A stretch of DNA of 64,000 nucleotides, taken from the NCBI RefSeq assembly GCF_015354345.1, contig NZ_JADKYS010000003.1, positions 340,856-404,855 on the forward strand, read 5' to 3'. The first letter of the stretch is position 1. Each line of letters opens with the position of its first letter. Under the pieces are notes generated by a model that was given only the letters and a program-made list of their open reading frames with translations, made no database searches and was not told the origin of the DNA. The position numbers and the translations under genes were made by a program. This document shows, in pieces, positions 49,802 to 59,298 of the stretch. This stretch comes from Methylophilus sp. 14 (lineage in GTDB: Bacteria > Pseudomonadota > Gammaproteobacteria > Burkholderiales > Methylophilaceae).

Positions 49802-50716
49802 TCAAACCTTGCCTAACAACAAATATTCCATCAGCGCTTTTTGCGTGTGCAATCTGTTTTCTGCTTCATCCCACACCACGCTTTGCTTGCCATCAATCAC
49901 CTCGGCAGATACTTCTTCGCCGCGGTGCGCAGGCAGGCAATGCATAAATACCGCATCGGCTTTCGCCACTTTCATCATGTCTGCATCGACTTGCCAGTCG
50001 GCAAAGTCTTTACGGCGCTCTTCGTTTTCGGCTTCAAAGCCCATGGACGTCCACACATCGGTGGTGACCAGGTCTGCGCCACGCGCGGCTTCCATCGGGT
50101 CAGCAAACGACTCGAAGTGAGAAGTACCATACAAGTTGGCACGCTCAGGCTCGACTTCATAGCCAGGCGGCGTCGACACATGTACATTAAAGTCCAGCAC
50201 CTCTGCGGCTTGCAGCCAGGTGTTGCAGACATTATTGCTGTCGCCAATCCAGGCCACGGTTTTGCCTTGAATTGAACCACGGTGCTCAATAAAGGTGAAA
50301 ATATCGGCCAGGATCTGGCACGGGTGATATTCATTGGTCAGGCCATTAATCACCGGCACACGCGAGTTTTGCGCAAAACGCTCGATAATGCTTTGCTCAA
50401 AGGTACGGATCATGACAATGTCACTCATGCGCGAAATCACTTGCGCCGCGTCTTCTACTGGCTCGCCGCGACCTAATTGTGAGTCACGGGTATTGAGGTA
50501 AATGGCCGAACCACCCAATTGCTGCATGCCCGCCTCAAATGACAAACGCGTACGTGTGCTGGCTTTTTCAAAAATCATGACCAGCGTGCGGTCTACCAGT
50601 GGCCAGTATTGTTTGTAGTCTTTAAACTGCGATTTAATCCATTTGGCGCGCGCAAAAATATGTTCGATCTCGTCGCGGGTCAGGTCATTAAATTGCAAAA
50701 AGTGTTTGATACTCAT
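49802..50716 (-). CDS. argF: Ornithine carbamoyltransferase
   Basis: 304 aa. It makes citrulline from ornithine and carbamoyl phosphate. FEKASTRTRLSFEAGMQQLG is the carbamoyl-phosphate site, NEYHPCQILADIFT and MHCLPAHRGEE the other family motifs. It lies 22 bp after argD, so argD-argF form an operon. Confidence 0.98.
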   Translation of the reverse strand: MSIKHFLQFNDLTRDEIEHIFARAKWIKSQFKDYKQYWPLVDRTLVMIFEKASTRTRLSFEAGMQQLGGSAIYLNTRDSQLGRGEPVEDAAQVISRMSDIVMIRTFEQSIIERFAQNSRVPVINGLTNEYHPCQILADIFTFIEHRGSIQGKTVAWIGDSNNVCNTWLQAAEVLDFNVHVSTPPGYEVEPERANLYGTSHFESFADPMEAARGADLVTTDVWTSMGFEAENEERRKDFADWQVDADMMKVAKADAVFMHCLPAHRGEEVSAEVIDGKQSVVWDEAENRLHTQKALMEYLLLGKV

Positions 50717-50738
50717 AATGTGTTGGGCACCTGTTAAA

Positions 50739-51929
50739 TCAAGCGCTTGCCTTTAAAAAATTCAATATCAGTGGCGTTAGTCTGCTCACCAGTTCATCGG
50801 CTTCCTGCTTGTTCATCACCAAAGATGGCAGCAAACGAATCACTTTTTCTGAGGTCACGTTGATCAGCAATTTGGCCGCCAATGCCTGCTTGACCAAATC
50901 GGCGCATGGTCTATCCAGCTCAATACCTATCATCATGCCGGCATTGCGGACATTAACCACACCCGCTTCACCTTTAAGCGCAGCCGTGAATTGCTCACGG
51001 ATGTAATCACCCACCGTGTCGGCATTTTCACGCAGTTTTTCTTCGGCAATGATGTCCAGCGTGGCTAAACCAGCCGCTGTCGCCAAAGGGTTGCCACCAA
51101 AGGTAGAGCCATGTTTGCCGGGGGTAAACGTTTCAGCGGCGACGCCACGTGCGACACAGGCACCAATCGGTACGCCTGAACCCAGGCCTTTAGCCAAGGT
51201 CATCACGTCCGGTACGATGCCGGTATGCTGAAAAGCAAACCAGGTGCCGGTTCTGGCAATGCCGGATTGCACTTCGTCCAGCATCAACAGCCAGCCGTTG
51301 GCATCACAAATTTCACGCAGGCCTTGCAAATAAGCTTTAAGGCTGGCCGGGATATGCACGCCGCCTTCGCCTTGCACCGGCTCGACCAAAATAGCCACCA
51401 CGTTATTTTTGTGTGAAGCGATGGTTTTCACCGCTTCCAGGTCATCAAATGGCACACGCAGGAAACCACTCACCAGTGGTTCAAAACCCGCTTGCACTTT
51501 GCGGTTGCCAGTGGCTGACAAGGTTGCCATGGTTCTGCCGTGGAAGCTTTGATCCATGACAATGATTTCAGGATAGTCTATGCCCTTGTTGTGGCCATAC
51601 AGACGCGCCAGCTTGATGGCGGCCTCGTTGGCTTCACAGCCGGAGTTACAGAAGAACACGCGGTCCATGCCTGACAGTTCTGCCAACTTGTCAGCCAAGG
51701 CTGACTGCTCGGCAATCTGGTAGATATTGGAAACATGGATCAATCTGGCAATTTGCGCATTAAGTGCAGCTACAAATTTTGGATGGGCGTGGCCCAAGCC
51801 ATTCACTGCCACGCCGGACAGCGCATCCAGATAGCGATCACCGGCAGTGTCTGTCAGCCAGACGCCCTCGCCTTTGACAAAAGTCACAGGCTGCCTGCCA
51901 TAGGTGTTCATTAAGTGTTCCGAATGCAT
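50739..51929 (-). CDS. argD: Acetylornithine aminotransferase
   Basis: 396 aa from the start used. PLP enzyme of arginine synthesis. FFCNSGCEANEAAIKLARLY, then DQSFHGRTMATLSATG, LMLDEVQSGIARTGTWF and MTLAKGLGSGVPIGACVA with the PLP lysine are clear. ATG at 51929 is chosen over 51953 because AAGGG lies 8 nt upstream and the frame then starts HSEHLMNTYGRQPV. Confidence 0.96.
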   Translation of the reverse strand: MHSEHLMNTYGRQPVTFVKGEGVWLTDTAGDRYLDALSGVAVNGLGHAHPKFVAALNAQIARLIHVSNIYQIAEQSALADKLAELSGMDRVFFCNSGCEANEAAIKLARLYGHNKGIDYPEIIVMDQSFHGRTMATLSATGNRKVQAGFEPLVSGFLRVPFDDLEAVKTIASHKNNVVAILVEPVQGEGGVHIPASLKAYLQGLREICDANGWLLMLDEVQSGIARTGTWFAFQHTGIVPDVMTLAKGLGSGVPIGACVARGVAAETFTPGKHGSTFGGNPLATAAGLATLDIIAEEKLRENADTVGDYIREQFTAALKGEAGVVNVRNAGMMIGIELDRPCADLVKQALAAKLLINVTSEKVIRLLPSLVMNKQEADELVSRLTPLILNFLKASA

Positions 51930-51991
51930 TTCAAACCCTTTTTCAAAAAACAAAAACGGCGGCTTAAGCCGCCGTAAACGCCTTAAACCCG

Positions 51992-52483
51992 CTAAAAACC
52001 TAATACCGCACGATGACTCAATCCATTGGCCATGAAAAACAACATGGGCAGAGAGAGCATCAAGTTGGTACGCGATGCCAGCATGGCCACGCGTCGCGCT
52101 TTATTCTTGGCTGCATCATCGGCAGCCACCATGCCCAGAATCTTTTTCTGATTGGGCCAAATCAACACCCAGACGTTGATCAGCATAATCGTGCCCAGCC
52201 AGGCACCCACACCTATCAATTCAAATCCATTGCGCAATGCAAAGGCATCAGGAAAATGCGGCCCCAGCAATGCCGCGCCAGCCAACCAGGTGACGACAGC
52301 AGACCAGCGAAACCATAACAGTGCGCGTGGTGCAATATGCTTGTTAATGCCAGCTGCTGTGCCATCTGCCGCGGCAGCCTTGAGGCCTGCCATTTGTACC
52401 AGATTAAAGTAATAGAGCAAGCCTACCCAGGTAATGCCTGCCAGAAAATGAATCCATCGTGCCAGTGCCGGTACCAGTTCCAT
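51992..52483 (-). CDS. Membrane protein of the urate-oxidase N-terminal-like family
   Basis: 163 aa with four membrane helices; it begins ALARWIHFLAGITWVGLLYYFN, with a conserved His in the first helix and Trp-Val-Gly following. This resembles the membrane domain of PuuD-type urate hydroxylases (Urate_ox_N), but there is no cytochrome c domain, so urate oxidation cannot be assumed. It follows a 34-aa membrane protein by 3 nt, suggesting coupling. Function unknown. Confidence 0.75.
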   Translation of the reverse strand: MELVPALARWIHFLAGITWVGLLYYFNLVQMAGLKAAAADGTAAGINKHIAPRALLWFRWSAVVTWLAGAALLGPHFPDAFALRNGFELIGVGAWLGTIMLINVWVLIWPNQKKILGMVAADDAAKNKARRVAMLASRTNLMLSLPMLFFMANGLSHRAVLGF

Positions 52484-52486
52484 GGA

Positions 52487-52591
52487 TCAGCCTCCAGCCA
52501 CAATAAAATTTTTCAGGAAAAAAACCAGTGCCAGGGTGAGTAGCAACCCCGAAATGATGGACCCTGCAACAGATTCCAGCGGATTTTTCAT
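52487..52591 (-). CDS. 34-aa single-pass membrane protein
   Basis: MKNPLESVAGSIISGLLLTL with the following ALVFFLKNFIVAGG is an almost pure single membrane helix. A GGGGGTG site precedes the ATG at 52591. Its stop is 3 nt before the start of the urate-oxidase-like membrane gene, so both are probably translated as a unit and may interact. The family is not recognised. Too short for most gene finders. Confidence 0.65.
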   Translation of the reverse strand: MKNPLESVAGSIISGLLLTLALVFFLKNFIVAGG

Positions 52592-52913
52592 ACGCACCCC
52601 CAATCACGTGTCCCTTAAGCACCCTGACCATCTGGCAAACAGTCCGCGCAGCATACTCTCCGCCTCGCGAAGTGTTTGGCCTAACTTCAAGTCAGGATTC
52701 GTTTTTTTCTAGTTTTAAACCATTTCTGGTTAATGCTAGAGATTACCGCAAAAGCCTTTTGTTGACAAGTTCGCAGCATCACCATCACGGCAAGCTGACA
52801 GGGGCGTAGGTAAGCGCAATGCGGCGTGTTTTTCGATTTATATTATAATGCGCGGCGGCATTATGATTGTGCGTTTGACATCCAGACGCCTCAAAACGGG
52901 GGAATCACATACC
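52592..52913. other. Divergent gap between the small membrane genes and mqo
   Basis: 322 bp without a gene. It must hold promoters for both directions. A TATAAT hexamer lies at 52844-52849, about 65 bp before mqo, without a good -35 at standard spacing, and TTGACA occurs at 52762. No repeats or terminators were seen. Confidence 0.45.
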
Positions 52914-54401
52914 ATGGCAACAACTGATCTCGATGTATTGCTGGTCGGTGGCGGCATTATGAGCGCTACGCTGGCAGTTCTGCTACATCGGCTCGACCCA
53001 ACTCTACATATTTGCATGGTAGAACAACTGGACGATGTTGCCCTCGAAAGCTCTGATGCATTAAACAATGCAGGCACCGGGCACGCTGGTTATTGTGAGC
53101 TCAACTACACCCCCAAAGCCAAAAATGGTGACATCCAGATCCGCCGTGCGCTGGAAATCAATGCAGCATTTGAGGTTTCCCTGCAATGCTGGTCTACCCT
53201 GGTGAAAGAAGGCGTCTTAAACGCGGCTGACTTTATTCAGCGCGTGCCACACCTGAGTGCGGTATGGGGCGAAGAAGATGCCGCATTTTTACGCCAGCGC
53301 CACGCCTTATTACAGGCGCACCCGCTGTTTGCCGAGATGCAATGGGCAGACCAGGCGACGACACTCAATGACTGGATGCCACTGATGATGGCAGGCCGCC
53401 AGACTTCAGACAAAATGTCTGCCACGCGTGTCGCCCATGGCTCGGATGTGAACTTTGGCGCCCTGACGCGCCAACTGGTCAGCTACTTAAAAACACGCCC
53501 CAACTTTACCCTGCTCACGCAATCGCGCGTGACCAAACTCAAGCAAGCACAACAGCGTGAACAAAATAGCTGGCACGTGCATATACAACACCTGCCTTCA
53601 GGCCAGTCGCAGACCTATCACTCCAAATTTGTGTTTTTAGGCGCAGGCGGTGGCGCCTTGCCGTTGCTGCAACAGTCTGGCATTCCTGAAGCCCATGGTT
53701 ACGGCGGCTTCCCGGTGAGCGGCCAATGGCTGATCTGCAACAACAGCAAGCTAATTAACACCCATCATGCAAAAGTCTACAGCCAGGCAGCCGTCGGCGC
53801 ACCGCCCATGTCTGTGCCACACCTGGACACCCGCATGATACAAGGCAAACCCGCCTTGCTGTTTGGTCCTTATGCCGGATTTACTACCCGCTTCCTCAAA
53901 CAGGGCTCGCGCTTCGATTTGGCCAAATCAGTTAAATTCAAGAATATTAAAAGCTTGCTGGGCGCTGGCCGCCACAACTTGGACCTGACCAAATACCTGA
54001 TCAAAGAAGTTTTCCAAAGCCATGAGCAGCGCATGGAGTCTTTGCGCGTCTTTTTACCAGACGCCCACGGCGATGACTGGCAACTCGCACATGCCGGGCA
54101 ACGCGTACAAATTATCAAACGCTGTCACCAACATTGGGGAAAACTGGAGTTTGGCACAGAGATTGTCGCCAGCAGCGACGGCACGCTGGCAGCCCTGTTA
54201 GGCGCCTCACCAGGGGCTTCCGTCAGTGTCAAAGCCATGTTGGATGTGCTGCAACGCTGTTTTGCCAGCCGCATGCAAAGCAGCGAATGGCAAAACTCTC
54301 TGAAAGCACTGATTCCCTCTTTTGGTGAATCACTGATTGACGATGCCAGCTTACTCACCCGCGTGCGCAGCGACACATTGAGCACCCTGAACCTGGGATA
54401 A
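52914..54401 (+). CDS. mqo: Malate:quinone oxidoreductase
   Basis: 495 aa from the start used. Membrane-associated FAD enzyme that oxidises malate to oxaloacetate and passes electrons to quinones, replacing or assisting malate dehydrogenase. DVLLVGGGIMSATLAVLLHRL is the FAD-binding start, NNAGTGHAGYCELNYTP follows, and GGFPVSGQWLICNN and FGPYAGFTTRFLKQGSR are typical MQO blocks. ATG at 52914 gives MATTDLDVLLVGGG as in relatives with a purine-rich site upstream. An upstream in-frame ATG at 52848 lacks support. Confidence 0.96.
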   Translation: MATTDLDVLLVGGGIMSATLAVLLHRLDPTLHICMVEQLDDVALESSDALNNAGTGHAGYCELNYTPKAKNGDIQIRRALEINAAFEVSLQCWSTLVKEGVLNAADFIQRVPHLSAVWGEEDAAFLRQRHALLQAHPLFAEMQWADQATTLNDWMPLMMAGRQTSDKMSATRVAHGSDVNFGALTRQLVSYLKTRPNFTLLTQSRVTKLKQAQQREQNSWHVHIQHLPSGQSQTYHSKFVFLGAGGGALPLLQQSGIPEAHGYGGFPVSGQWLICNNSKLINTHHAKVYSQAAVGAPPMSVPHLDTRMIQGKPALLFGPYAGFTTRFLKQGSRFDLAKSVKFKNIKSLLGAGRHNLDLTKYLIKEVFQSHEQRMESLRVFLPDAHGDDWQLAHAGQRVQIIKRCHQHWGKLEFGTEIVASSDGTLAALLGASPGASVSVKAMLDVLQRCFASRMQSSEWQNSLKALIPSFGESLIDDASLLTRVRSDTLSTLNLG

Positions 54402-54523
54402 ATCATGGCATATCATCGTATTGCCACACACCCTCGGCAATGTATAGAAAATGAAAAAAATGGAATTTCATACGCCGTGTTGCGGTCATGTATGAAATGA
54501 TTTCAATTGAAAGTCCCCAGTTT

Positions 54524-56269
54524 ATGCGTTCTTTTTTGCCAGACTCTTTAACATTTAAAACGCTCGGCGCCGGTTTTGCCGCCCTCTTGTTACTTGGCTG
54601 CCAGGCGACCGATGCCAAAAAAGCGCAGCCGCTGATACCCGACTTTGGTGCCAATGTCATTATTCTGGATCCCGGCATGTCGCCGGACGCGATCCAAAAC
54701 AAACTGGACAGTCTGTTCAAGCAGCAGGAAGCTAACCAGTTTGGCCCAGAGCGCTATGCCGTACTGTTTAAACCTGGCGTTTACCACAACAAAGTAAAAC
54801 TCGGCTTTTATACGCAACTGCTGGGCTTGGGGCAGTTTCCAGACGATGTCATGTTGCAAGGTGGCATACAGGTAGAAGCCGCCTGGCATGAAGAAGATGC
54901 CACGCAAAACTTCTGGCGTAGCGTGGAAAACCTGTCAGTCACGCCTGAAAACGGCACCATGCAATGGGCGGTATCACAAGCCGCACCGCTACGCCGCATC
55001 CACGTGCGCGGCAACATGCTGCTCGATGACAATGGCGGCTGGTCCAGCGGCGGCTTTATTGCCGATAGCCTGATAGACCAACAAGTCAACTCCGGCACCC
55101 AGCAACAATGGCTGACCAGGAACTCAACGCTAGGCAGCTGGACCAACGCCAACTGGAACATGGTGTTCGTCGGCGTTAAAAATGCGCCCAATGCCGAGCA
55201 CTGGCCAACGCCACCTTACACCGTGGTCGAACAAACCCCAGTCGTGCGTGAAAAACCCTTTTTAACCCTGGACAGCACTGGTGCTTACCAGGTATTTGTC
55301 CCTGCCCTGCACACCAATACCCAAGGTATCTCCTGGCAAGAAACCCACCCACAGGGTGAAAACGTGCCACTGACGCAGTTTTATATCGCCAAAGCAGCCA
55401 CCGATACGGCAGATACCATTAACAACGCCCTTAGCCAGGGTAAACACCTGCTACTCACCCCAGGCATCTACCTGCTGGACAAACCGTTGCAGGTCAGCCA
55501 TGCAAACACCATCATTCTCGGCCTGGGCATTGCAACCTTGCAGCCCGTAGCAGGCAATGCCGCCATGACTATTGCAGATGTCGATGGTGTCAAACTGGGC
55601 GGCGTGTTGTTTGATGCCGGGGAAAAGAATTCCGAGGTCCTACTGCAAGTAGGTGACCGCAAAAACACAGTGAGTCATGCAAACAATCCAGTGACGCTAC
55701 ATGATGTATTTTTCCGTGTCGGCGGCGCAGCGGTCGGCAATGCCACACACAGCGTCATCATTAACAGCAACCACGTCATCGGCGACAACCTGTGGGTGTG
55801 GCGTGGTGACCACGGCAATGGCATCGGCTGGGCGCTCAATAAAACCAAACACGGCATCGTCATCAATGGCGATGACGTCACCATGTATGGCTTGTTTGTA
55901 GAGCACTTTCACGACTACCAAACGTTGTGGAACGGTGAAAATGGCGCGGTCTATTTTTACCAGAGCGAAGCCCCTTATGATGTGCCTAACCAGCAAAGCT
56001 GGATGAATGGCAGCGTCAACGGGTTTGCTTCTTATAAAGTGGGCGATCAGGTCAAACATCACACCGCCATCGGCATGGGGGTTTATTGCTTCTTTAACGA
56101 AAACCCTGAGGTCAAACTCAATAGTGCGATTGAAGCACCAGCAGGCGAGAACATTCATTTTAGCCACGTCACCAGCGTTTCACTGGGCGGTACGGGGGAA
56201 ATTACGCATGTGCTGAATGCATTAGGCGAAACGGCAAAACCGGGGCACGAAGTATCGCGCATGCCATAA
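54524..56269 (+). CDS. Lipoprotein with a predicted right-handed beta-helix fold
   Basis: 581 aa from the start chosen. MRSFLPDSLTFKTLGAGFAA then LLLLGC is a lipoprotein signal with a lipobox at Cys; frames to 54488 add an acidic, non-signal-like stretch, so the later ATG is preferred although its ribosome site is weak. The mature protein is rich in repeated Asn/Gly/Val strands (VILDPGMSPDAIQ, AVGNATHSVIINSNHVIGDN, HGIVINGDDVTMYGLFVEHF), the pattern of pectate-lyase-like beta-helices related to polysaccharide-acting enzymes. No catalytic signature is claimed. It could act on a surface polysaccharide. It lies 122 bp after mqo. Confidence 0.7.
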   Translation: MRSFLPDSLTFKTLGAGFAALLLLGCQATDAKKAQPLIPDFGANVIILDPGMSPDAIQNKLDSLFKQQEANQFGPERYAVLFKPGVYHNKVKLGFYTQLLGLGQFPDDVMLQGGIQVEAAWHEEDATQNFWRSVENLSVTPENGTMQWAVSQAAPLRRIHVRGNMLLDDNGGWSSGGFIADSLIDQQVNSGTQQQWLTRNSTLGSWTNANWNMVFVGVKNAPNAEHWPTPPYTVVEQTPVVREKPFLTLDSTGAYQVFVPALHTNTQGISWQETHPQGENVPLTQFYIAKAATDTADTINNALSQGKHLLLTPGIYLLDKPLQVSHANTIILGLGIATLQPVAGNAAMTIADVDGVKLGGVLFDAGEKNSEVLLQVGDRKNTVSHANNPVTLHDVFFRVGGAAVGNATHSVIINSNHVIGDNLWVWRGDHGNGIGWALNKTKHGIVINGDDVTMYGLFVEHFHDYQTLWNGENGAVYFYQSEAPYDVPNQQSWMNGSVNGFASYKVGDQVKHHTAIGMGVYCFFNENPEVKLNSAIEAPAGENIHFSHVTSVSLGGTGEITHVLNALGETAKPGHEVSRMP

Positions 56270-56366
56270 AGTTGACCTTGCGATACTATATAGAAAAATT
56301 CAACATTCGCTTACACACCATCATTGAGATGGTTACTAATAGTTAGACCTCATAGAAGTCCAATTG

Positions 56367-57440
56367 ATGACAACCCTAACACTTGGCTGGCGTCGCCTAT
56401 ATGACGCACTCGGTTTTTCTATTAAACACACCGGACCCATAACTGCTTCCGCCAATACATGCGATGGGCGGCAAATAAATTTCTACCTAGGGCTTGAGCC
56501 CCCCATAGGAGTCATGTCTGTAAACGAAGGCGGCTACCTAATTCCAGGTCATAAAGTCGATATTCTAAAAACCGACTCAGACTACAAGGCCGACTGTTTC
56601 TGCGAGATATCCGTTACATGGCAAAGAAATTTGAATGCTGAAGAAGAGAAGCTTGTAGCAATAGCAGACAACACCTTCTACCACCAAATACTTGCCGAAG
56701 CGAGAGAATCATTCAGCGAGCCAGAAAACATACTAGACACCACTGCTGGAGCACTTGGCTTGGCAATTCACCGGCAACTAGTCCTAAAGCCACTTATCGA
56801 GCACCTCTTCTTTACTGGGGGTCCTCAGCCCGTTAGCTCGTTCCATGGCCCGACTTGGGAGCGCTTAGACAACATTGGATTATCAGAAGATGGCAAATCA
56901 ACAGTTTCCAACTTGTTAGGCAGCATTGGCCAAGCCCCCGAAAAGGCTTCGACTAAGGCCGGTGCGGTTTTGCATTGGCTGCTCAAAGCATGGAGAGAGC
57001 GGGATCATATAACAAAATTCATGTACCTGTTCATCCCCTTAGAAGCTGTGATTCAATCAACTCCGGAGTTAGCAGCTGAAGCAGTACGTGAACTAAACGC
57101 GATCAAAGAAATTGTCGAACAATCGGAAAGCAAGGAAAAAATAGAGTTAATACACTTCATTGAGCGAACCAAAACAAAGTTTAATCCAACACTAAACGCT
57201 CGATTTGAAGAGCTTGCAAAAAAGCACTCACTACCCGGATGGGAGCTTGACGTAGAGGCATTCAAGAAATTCAACAGAATGCGCAACCTTCTATTGCACA
57301 AGGGTAACAGGCGACTTAGCACTCACATTGACTTTGAGCACAACACAAGAACTCTAGAGGATTTGGTGGAAAGGTATGTTGCACTCGAAATCGTTGGCAC
57401 CCCAACCGTATACCAATCAAACCATCGTCCGCATAGATAG
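56367..57440 (+). CDS. Orphan HEPN-type protein (ApeA-like), possible abortive-infection factor
   Basis: 357 aa from the ATG at 56367 (a TTG 3 nt earlier is less likely). The C-terminal third is helical and carries R306-N-L-L-L-H311 in FNRMRNLLLHKGNRR, the Rx4H ribonuclease motif of HEPN domains, preceded by MYLFIPLEAVIQST as in Apea-like HEPN proteins. The N-terminal 100 residues are of unknown type. The gene is AT-rich with many AGA and CTA codons unlike its neighbours, stands alone, and has no visible nucleotidyltransferase antitoxin, so recent transfer and a phage-defence role are plausible but unproved. Confidence 0.65.
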   Translation: MTTLTLGWRRLYDALGFSIKHTGPITASANTCDGRQINFYLGLEPPIGVMSVNEGGYLIPGHKVDILKTDSDYKADCFCEISVTWQRNLNAEEEKLVAIADNTFYHQILAEARESFSEPENILDTTAGALGLAIHRQLVLKPLIEHLFFTGGPQPVSSFHGPTWERLDNIGLSEDGKSTVSNLLGSIGQAPEKASTKAGAVLHWLLKAWRERDHITKFMYLFIPLEAVIQSTPELAAEAVRELNAIKEIVEQSESKEKIELIHFIERTKTKFNPTLNARFEELAKKHSLPGWELDVEAFKKFNRMRNLLLHKGNRRLSTHIDFEHNTRTLEDLVERYVALEIVGTPTVYQSNHRPHR

Positions 57441-57516
57441 AAACGTAAATTTCTAGCGAAACCTTGCTGTTGCTAGGTAAAAGTCAGTTCGTTAGTGCAA
57501 GCTTGAATTAGCAACA

Positions 57517-59289
57517 CTACCCCTGCTGTCCATACAACCGCTGATACACACTACCCGCCTGCTGGACCAGCGTCTCGTGCTGACCTTCTTCAATAATCCT
57601 ACCACCGTCAAATACCAATACTCGGTCAGCCTCTTTCACTGCTGACAATCGGTGGGCAATCACGATAGTGGTACGGCCGCGCAAAAATGTGCGCATGGCT
57701 TGATGCAGCAAGGCTTCGGTGTGGGTATCCAGCATAGAGGTCGCTTCATCCAGAATGACGATTTGTGGCTGTTTGAGCATCATACGGGCAATCGCCAGAC
57801 GCTGGCGCTGCCCACCCGACAGCCGCACACCGCTTCGGCCTAATTGTGTGTCCAAGCCCTCCGGCAGGTCTCGAACGAACTGCGCCAGTTGAGCTACTTC
57901 TAACGCCTGCCAAAGTGCCGCGTCGGCATAGGGTTGATCTAAGCTCAGGTTTTGCCGCACGCTATCGTTAAACAGCATGGGCTGTTGCAACACCACACCT
58001 AAATGCTCGCGAATCTGGGCGTAGCCCAGTTGCTCAATGGCTTGCCCGTTAAACAAAATGTGACCACTGCTGGGGGCATACAAGCCAAGCAGTAATTGCA
58101 CTAGCGTGGATTTGCCTGCGCCTGAGACACCAACCAGCGCCACTTGCTCGCCAGGGGCAATGTTGAGGGTGACGTCATCGAGGATGGCACTGCCTTCACC
58201 ATAAGCAAAAGAGACATTTTGCAAGCGAATGGCCGCTGGGCTTTGCGCAGAAAAACCTTGCACTTGTGCGGGGTAATGCGGCTCTTCATCCGCATCCAGC
58301 ACCTGATTAATCCGCCCCAATGCGGCTTTGGCGGCGTAATAAGACACCTGCACCGATAACAGCTCTTGCACTGGCCCCATCATGAACCACAAGTAGCCAA
58401 ACACGGCGATCATTTGCCCGACAGACAAGTTGGAGAACACCACCATCAGCATGGCAACGGCGCGGAAGATTTCAAAGCCAAACAGAAAGATACCAAACGA
58501 CAAGCGCGATAAGGCGTCAGACTTCCACCCAGATGCTGTGGCCGCGGCACGCACGGCTTCGGCAGCTTGCTTGGCTTTATCTAAAAAGCGTTTATCGCTG
58601 TTGCTGGCACGCAACTGTTGCATGACTTCGAGGGTTTCGGTGACGGATTGCGATAACAGTTCAAAGGCACTGTTTTCGCGTTGCTTCCACACTTTAACCT
58701 TTTTACCCAGCACCATGGTCAGCCCGATGACAAATGGGTTTAGCAGCAAGATAATCAACGCCAGTTGCCAGTGCATCCACAGTAAAACCGCCGCGACACC
58801 GATGACACTCAGCACGGCGACGATCACTTTGGCGATGGTTTCACCGAGAAACTTGTCCAGCGTTTCAATATCGGTGAGCAGACGCGCGGTGATCTGGCCT
58901 GCGCCCAGGCTTTCATAAACCTGCATGCGAATGCGGGCGAGTTTGTCGAGCAAGGTCTGGCGCACACCCAGCGTCACCTGCTTGGATAAGCCGACAAAAA
59001 TACGCGTGGTGGCGACCCCCAGCAACACGCTGGACAGACGTAAACTCATGGTCAGCAATGTCACACACAGGATAATGGCAATCGGCCCCAGCCAATCCGC
59101 AGGCAATAACCAGCGCATGAGTTGCGTGAGCTTGCCTGGTTGATGCAACAGCACTTCATCTACCAGCAAGGGCATCAGCAAAGGGATAGGCACCGCGACA
59201 ATGGCGCCTAAAAACGCCAGCGACTGGCCCAGCCACAAACGCCGGGCGCGTTGGCGCAATTGCAGCCATAAATCGTGCAAGGTCAACAT
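57517..59289 (-). CDS. ABC exporter (fused membrane and ATPase domains)
   Basis: 590 aa, one half-transporter with about six membrane helices in the first 310 residues and an ATPase domain after. Walker A GVSGAGKST (about residue 390), Q-loop and signature LSGGQRQRLAIARMM (about 490), Walker B IVILDEATSMLD and the H-loop IVIAHRL are all intact, so it should be active. No C39 peptidase domain precedes it, so it does not look like a double-glycine-peptide processor. It resembles lipid/drug or peptide exporters; substrate unknown. It follows rlmB by 9 bp. Confidence 0.9.
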   Translation of the reverse strand: MLTLHDLWLQLRQRARRLWLGQSLAFLGAIVAVPIPLLMPLLVDEVLLHQPGKLTQLMRWLLPADWLGPIAIILCVTLLTMSLRLSSVLLGVATTRIFVGLSKQVTLGVRQTLLDKLARIRMQVYESLGAGQITARLLTDIETLDKFLGETIAKVIVAVLSVIGVAAVLLWMHWQLALIILLLNPFVIGLTMVLGKKVKVWKQRENSAFELLSQSVTETLEVMQQLRASNSDKRFLDKAKQAAEAVRAAATASGWKSDALSRLSFGIFLFGFEIFRAVAMLMVVFSNLSVGQMIAVFGYLWFMMGPVQELLSVQVSYYAAKAALGRINQVLDADEEPHYPAQVQGFSAQSPAAIRLQNVSFAYGEGSAILDDVTLNIAPGEQVALVGVSGAGKSTLVQLLLGLYAPSSGHILFNGQAIEQLGYAQIREHLGVVLQQPMLFNDSVRQNLSLDQPYADAALWQALEVAQLAQFVRDLPEGLDTQLGRSGVRLSGGQRQRLAIARMMLKQPQIVILDEATSMLDTHTEALLHQAMRTFLRGRTTIVIAHRLSAVKEADRVLVFDGGRIIEEGQHETLVQQAGSVYQRLYGQQG

Positions 59290-59298
59290 CGGTTAAAA

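Noticed and set aside
57517-59289. The ABC transporter as the exporter of the double-glycine peptide
   Set aside because: No C39 peptidase domain before the membrane helices, and the gene lies behind rlmB about 4 kb from the peptide gene with no shared operon.
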